64,000 bases of DNA, from assembly GCA_020443425.1 (NCBI GenBank), contig JAGRIE010000004.1, positions 62,001-126,000 on the forward strand, read 5' to 3'. The DNA is from Halioglobus sp. (GTDB lineage Bacteria; Pseudomonadota; Gammaproteobacteria; Pseudomonadales; Halieaceae). Shown piece after piece: positions 63,367-64,000 of this stretch. Below the pieces are notes generated by a model. That model did no database searches. It was given only the letters and a program-made list of their open reading frames with translations, and was not told the origin of the DNA. Each line of letters begins with the position of its first letter. Position 1 is the first letter of the stretch. The position numbers and the translations under genes were made by a program.

Positions 63367-64000
63367 CTATGACGCGGTATCGCCCTCTGCAAGACCGAGG
63401 ATGGATGCCGGCCGCCGCAGCACCAGATCAGTAGCCGCAGACGCACCGACCAGCCTCGCTGCGGCCGCCCGGCCCCGCTGCAGCTCTGGCGGCCGGTATT
63501 TCAGGTTGTGGGCATCCGAGGCCAGGACGGTCACCCAGCCGCGTTCCACCATCTCGGATGCGCGCTGCTGCGCCCGGGGGCCGAAATCACCCACCATTGA
63601 ACCGGCCGTCACCTGCAGCAGGCAGCCGGCCTCAACGAATGGTAACAACTTGTCCAGCGAGCGCATAATGTCCTTGTTACGCTCCGGATGGGCGATCATC
63701 GGCCGGATTTTGCGATCCAGCAGGTGGCGCACAAGCTTGTCGGAGCCGGGCAGTACATGACTGTGCGGGAACTCCAGCAGCATGATGCGGAACCCGTCCT
63801 CCTCCCCGAGCATGGGGACCTCGTCCTGGTCGATCAGGGCGATGGCTTCCACGCCGAGTCGCACTTCGCCGCCCAGTGTCAGTTCCAGGGCGATCCCCTG
63901 CCCTGCCAGTGCCTCGCGAAAGACTGCCAGCTGCGGTTGCAGTGTGCTCAGCTGGTTGCGGTAGCGACCCGCATGGATATGGGGCGTCAGCACTGCATGG
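63367..64000 (-). CDS. CpsB/YwqE-type PHP-domain tyrosine phosphatase, C-terminal part (5' end outside window)
   Basis: The last 210 residues of a manganese-dependent phosphatase that dephosphorylates capsule or exopolysaccharide tyrosine kinases. The frame is open to the window edge, reading HAVLTPHIHAGRY, so the first metal motif lies just upstream. Metal-binding pieces seen are TPHIH, IAHPERN and LASDAHN. Family phrases GGEVRLG, LLEFPHSH and LQVTAGSMVGDFGPRAQ are present. A polysaccharide export locus is therefore expected beyond the right edge. Confidence 0.9.
   Translation of the reverse strand, partial: HAVLTPHIHAGRYRNQLSTLQPQLAVFREALAGQGIALELTLGGEVRLGVEAIALIDQDEVPMLGEEDGFRIMLLEFPHSHVLPGSDKLVRHLLDRKIRPMIAHPERNKDIMRSLDKLLPFVEAGCLLQVTAGSMVGDFGPRAQQRASEMVERGWVTVLASDAHNLKYRPPELQRGRAAAARLVGASAATDLVLRRPASILGLAEGDTAS

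Noticed and set aside
1-64000. tRNA, rRNA, CRISPR arrays, insertion sequences or prophage
   Set aside because: I looked for cloverleaf-like segments, regularly spaced repeats, transposase motifs and phage gene runs and found none; the amidase at 49950-50630 is isolated.

Overview
The window reads as chromosome of a free-living, aerobic, high-GC marine-type gammaproteobacterium. The gene set (several TonB-dependent receptors, a Pseudomonas-type minor pilin operon, type III glutamine synthetase, a caa3-type oxidase, sterol/F420-type oxidoreductases) resembles the Halieaceae/Spongiibacteraceae (OM60-like) lineage. That placement is inferred from gene content only. I see no tRNA, rRNA, CRISPR array, insertion sequence or prophage; both ends cut through genes.

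Region by region: 1-5 kb holds the 3' end of a TonB receptor and a very unusual 1283-residue fusion (FGGY sugar kinase, 2-hydroxyacid dehydrogenase, SCP2 domain, class II aldolase). 5-11 kb has a small membrane protein, a sigma-70 family factor whose frame is broken at a run of nine G, a DUF523/DUF1722 protein, an epimerase-like protein, a sirtuin, an FMN-binding protein and a secreted unknown. 11-15.5 kb has a truncated DUF3833 lipoprotein fragment and leftward genes for DUF2452, glutathione peroxidase, DUF2892, a deazaflavin-type nitroreductase, an HsaA-like flavin monooxygenase and a short-chain dehydrogenase. 15.7-22.2 kb has a second TonB receptor, a DUF1653/nitroreductase pair and a 1087-residue exported protein joining a heme c domain, a sugar-dehydrogenase-like propeller and a 3-keto-glycoside hydrolase-like (DUF1080) domain.

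22.5-29 kb is a complete minor pilin operon (fimT-pilV-pilW-pilX-pilY1-pilE). 29-38 kb holds a DUF3604 lipoprotein, an L,D-transpeptidase-like protein, a tandem PilZ protein, a two-component system and a beta-helix/diheme cytochrome fusion. 37.8-43.6 kb covers nitrogen and carbon core metabolism: glutamine synthetase III with a convincing sigma-54 promoter and NtrC-like sites, a patatin phospholipase and an enlarged isocitrate dehydrogenase with an internal duplication. 43.8-46.3 kb has a dienelactone hydrolase, an MBL-fold protein and a HAD hydrolase. 46.4-50.6 kb is the peroxide-stress unit ahpC-ahpF with divergent oxyR, then an amidase.

50.7-54.5 kb has a third TonB receptor and an odd 465-residue protein carrying class I glutamine amidotransferase signatures. 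54.8-62.3 kb is a respiratory operon: tetraheme cytochrome c, coxB (with its own heme c), ctaD, ctaG, ctaE, then poxB. The window closes with an F420-type luciferase-like oxidoreductase and the 3' part of a CpsB/YwqE-like PHP phosphatase. The strongest candidates for undescribed biology are the four-module fusion, the heme/propeller/DUF1080 protein, the amidotransferase-like protein, the duplicated isocitrate dehydrogenase and the G-tract-split sigma factor.
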